From Chloroflexota bacterium (GTDB lineage: Bacteria > Chloroflexota > Dehalococcoidia > UBA2979), in NCBI GenBank assembly GCA_016875695.1, contig VGPB01000047.1, forward strand, positions 1-11,501: 11,501 nucleotides of DNA, written 5' to 3'. Below, piece after piece: positions 9,705-11,501 of this stretch (positions are counted from its first letter, which is position 1; each line of letters opens with the position of its first letter). Under the pieces are notes generated by a model that worked only from the letters and a program-made list of their open reading frames with translations, searched no databases and was not told the origin of the DNA. The position numbers were made by a program, and so were the translations under genes.

Positions 9705-10778
9705 GTGACAGACGAGGAGCGCGCGGGCGCGCTGGTCGAGCGGCTGCTCGGGGACGTCCTCGGCACGGTCTCGATCTTTTCGGTGTATCTCGGCGACCGG
9801 CTGGGGCTGTACTCGGCACTGGCGAACGGCGGCCCGGCGACGGCCGCCGAGCTCGCGGCGCGCGCGGGCGTCGCGGAGCGTTACGCGCGCGAGTGGCTGG
9901 AGCAGCAGGCGGTCAACGAGCTGCTCGAGGTTGCGGAGGCGAGCGACGACGGTGCGCGCAGGCGCTACGCGCTGCCGGCCGCACACGCCGCCGTGCTGGC
10001 GGATCGCGACAGCATGACGTACTTCGCGCCGTTCGCGCGGCTCTCGGGCGTCGTGGATACGCAGCTGCCAGCGCTCCTGAAGGCGTACCGCATGGGGGGT
10101 GGCGTGGCGTGGGGCGCGTTCGGCGCCGACATGCGCGAGGCACAGGGCGACGCCAACCGCCCGATGTTTCTGCGGCAGCTCGCACAGGAGCAGCTGCCGC
10201 AGATCGCGGACGTGCATGCGCGCCTGCAGGCGGCGCCGGCGGCGCGCGTCGCGGACGTCGGCTGCGGCATGGGCTGGTCGTCGATCGCGATCGCGCTCGG
10301 CTATCCCGGCGTTACGGTCGACGGCTACGACATCGACGAGCCGAGCGTGGAGGCGGCGCGCGAGCACGGCGTAGCGGACCGCATGCGCTTCCACGCCGAG
10401 GACCCCGGCGAGGCGAGCGGCGGCTGCGACCTCGTCACGGCGGTCGAGTGCATCCACGACATGCCGCGGCCGGTGGAGGTGCTCGCGACGATGCGGCGGC
10501 TCGCGGCCAGCGGCGGCACTGTGCTGGTGATGGACGAGCGCGTGGCGGAGACGTTCGGCGCGGACGGGTCGATCGGCGATACGATCGAGCGGCTGATGTA
10601 CGGCTACAGCCTGCTCGTGTGCCTGCCGGACGGCATGTCGCACACGCCGACGGCGGCGACCGGCACCGTGATGCGCCCCGCGACGCTGCGCGCCTACGAG
10701 CAGGCGGCGGGCTTCGCGGACATCGAGGTGCTGCCGGTGGCGAACGACTTCTTCCGCTTCTACCGCCTGCACGGATAG
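9705..10778 (+). CDS. SAM-dependent methyltransferase with winged-helix N-domain (Rv2258c-like)
   Basis: Class I methyltransferase of 357 residues. The N-terminal part (about 10-75: SIFSVYLGDRLGLYSAL, TAAELAARAGVAERYAREWLEQQ) is the winged-helix/dimerisation domain of Rv2258c-like and O-methyltransferase-like enzymes. A helical linker follows, then the Rossmann core: motif I VADVGCGMG (182-190), the acidic end of strand 2 at GYDID (207-211), VECIHDMPRP (248-256) in the motif IV region, and GGTVLVMDE for strand 5. The substrate is unknown; the late MSHTPTAATGTVMRP stretch resembles the conserved C-terminal segment of this group. The GTG at 9705 follows a G-rich run at about 6 nt. The same frame stays open upstream into fabV but encodes only shadow sequence there. 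Likely co-transcribed with fabV, which hints at a lipid or acyl-chain substrate, but this is inference. Confidence 0.88.
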   Translation: MTDEERAGALVERLLGDVLGTVSIFSVYLGDRLGLYSALANGGPATAAELAARAGVAERYAREWLEQQAVNELLEVAEASDDGARRRYALPAAHAAVLADRDSMTYFAPFARLSGVVDTQLPALLKAYRMGGGVAWGAFGADMREAQGDANRPMFLRQLAQEQLPQIADVHARLQAAPAARVADVGCGMGWSSIAIALGYPGVTVDGYDIDEPSVEAAREHGVADRMRFHAEDPGEASGGCDLVTAVECIHDMPRPVEVLATMRRLAASGGTVLVMDERVAETFGADGSIGDTIERLMYGYSLLVCLPDGMSHTPTAATGTVMRPATLRAYEQAAGFADIEVLPVANDFFRFYRLHG

Positions 10779-10785
10779 GAATAGA

Positions 10786-10831
10786 AGGGCCCACCCGCTC
10801 ACCCTTCGGAAGCGGGGCTGCGCCCAGCCCC
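10786..10831. repeat. Dispersed element copy B, after the methyltransferase, with two alternative hairpins
   Basis: Begins 7 nt after the methyltransferase stop and resembles the element after lepA (7569-7612). It can fold as CCCGCT (10794-10799) with AGCGGG (10811-10816), or as GGGGCT (10814-10819) with AGCCCC (10826-10831). The two stems share bases 10814-10816, so they exclude each other. From 10832 to 11008 I see no supported gene. Confidence 0.5.
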
Positions 10832-11008
10832 CCCGGTGACCGGGCTCACCGCCATCTCTCGCGGCGCAGGTGCCGCGCGATCGGGCAGGAGCGAGTTGCT
10901 GGCGCGCTGGAATGCAGGCGAAGCGGGCACGCGTCGAATACCCGTCCGCCGGTGCGGAGACGACGAGCCGCCAAGGGTGAAGCGATGGTCGTGCTGAGTT
11001 GCGCCCGC

Positions 11009-11501
11009 TCAGGCCTCGGCCGCTGGCAGCAGATCGGCGAGTGTGACGAGAGCCGAGGTGGTGAGCAGCCGCGCCCGCAGGGCGGGGGTGTCGAGTTCGG
11101 CGCCAGCGAGCACGGCGCGGGCGGCGGCGTAGAGCTCGGTCACGGGCAGCAACGCGTAGCTGTGCGCCTCGGCGGCCACGCGCAGCGCGTCGGAGATGGG
11201 GGTGTCGCGGTGCTCCGGCGGATGCCCGCGCCACCCGCTCGCCACGACGAGGCCGCGCGAGGTGCGGCCTTCCCGCTCGAGCAGCGCGCCGAGGCGCGCG
11301 CGCAGGCGGTAGTGCGGCGCCATGCCGACGGCGAGGTCTGAGGCCTCGACCTCCAGCAGCAGCTCGTCCGCGTCGGCGCCGAGCAGCGGCGGGCCGCCGC
11401 CCGAGCGGTCGCTGAAGCCGAGCAGCGCCAAGCAGCGCATGGCGGCCGCGAGCAGGGCGCGCCCGTTGGGCAGCCAGAGCACGTCGCGCGGCTGCGCGAA
11501 C
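11009..11501 (-). CDS. C-terminal part of a protein of unknown function, possibly nuclease-like
   Basis: The frame is open from the right edge of the window to TGA at 11011-11009, giving 163 visible residues; the codons before the first possible GTG (11482) read FAQPRD without a stop, so the gene probably starts outside. I do not recognise the family with confidence. An LLLEVEAS strand follows an acidic segment. Next come a helix with RLRARLGALLEREG, a strand RGLVVASGWRGHPPEHRD, then a helix and SYALLPVTELYAAARAVL. This order (E-x-x strand, arginine-rich helix, 'valve' strand with PPxxR, short strand plus TxxLY) recalls predicted PD-(D/E)XK restriction-nuclease-like domains. The usual catalytic Lys of E-x-K is not seen (EVEAS), so it may be inactive or unrelated. 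It converges on the methyltransferase gene. Confidence 0.55.
   Translation of the reverse strand, partial: FAQPRDVLWLPNGRALLAAAMRCLALLGFSDRSGGGPPLLGADADELLLEVEASDLAVGMAPHYRLRARLGALLEREGRTSRGLVVASGWRGHPPEHRDTPISDALRVAAEAHSYALLPVTELYAAARAVLAGAELDTPALRARLLTTSALVTLADLLPAAEA

Noticed and set aside
10836..10997. 53-codon GTG-started ORF in the gap after the methyltransferase
   Set aside because: It begins within the hairpin region without a Shine-Dalgarno, has Arg-rich low-information content and shows no similarity I can recognise.

Overview
The window is GC-rich (roughly 70%) bacterial DNA with high GC at third codon positions. It carries housekeeping genes (threonyl-tRNA synthetase, three tRNAs, the ribosome factor LepA/EF4), a pair of oligopeptide-ABC ATPases, a FabV-type enoyl reductase and a methyltransferase. 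This mix, together with a Gmad2-type Ig-like domain remnant and an anchored, alanine-rich hypothetical protein, would fit a Chloroflexota genome. That placement is inferred from style only; no marker here fixes the phylum.

Layout. Positions 1-419 (+) hold the tail of a gene whose Gmad2-like domain is split by an in-frame TAG. Positions 458-1099 (-) hold a single 214-codon frame that begins in a GTGA overlap with the stop of thrS and reads as a multi-pass membrane protein, but contains three in-frame stops. Together these form a decayed patch beside thrS. Next is thrS (-, 1096-2865), a ThrRS without the TGS domain, preceded on the same strand by tRNA-Val(GAC). A short divergent promoter region (about 3044-3205) separates these from a rightward block: tRNA-Lys(CTT), tRNA-Leu(TAG), then two dpp/opp-type ATPase genes with no permease or binding-protein gene in view. 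The block ends at a perfect 13-bp hairpin. A 23-bp GC-rich tandem repeat lies just before lepA (+, 5746-7563).

After lepA comes a convergent, membrane-anchored hypothetical gene (-, 7717-8301). It is divergent from a probable two-gene unit (+): fabV (8482-9675) and an Rv2258c-like SAM methyltransferase (9705-10778). The window closes with the C-terminal part of a leftward gene of unknown function (11009-11501). It has a weak likeness to PD-(D/E)XK nuclease-like domains.

The translation genes (thrS, tRNAs, lepA) and the ATPase pair are ordinary. The points most worth a second look are the two nonsense-interrupted genes at the left edge, a repeat of about 45 bp with alternative hairpins found just after both the lepA and methyltransferase stops, and the fabV-methyltransferase pairing. 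I found no CRISPR array, insertion sequence, phage gene or clear defence system.
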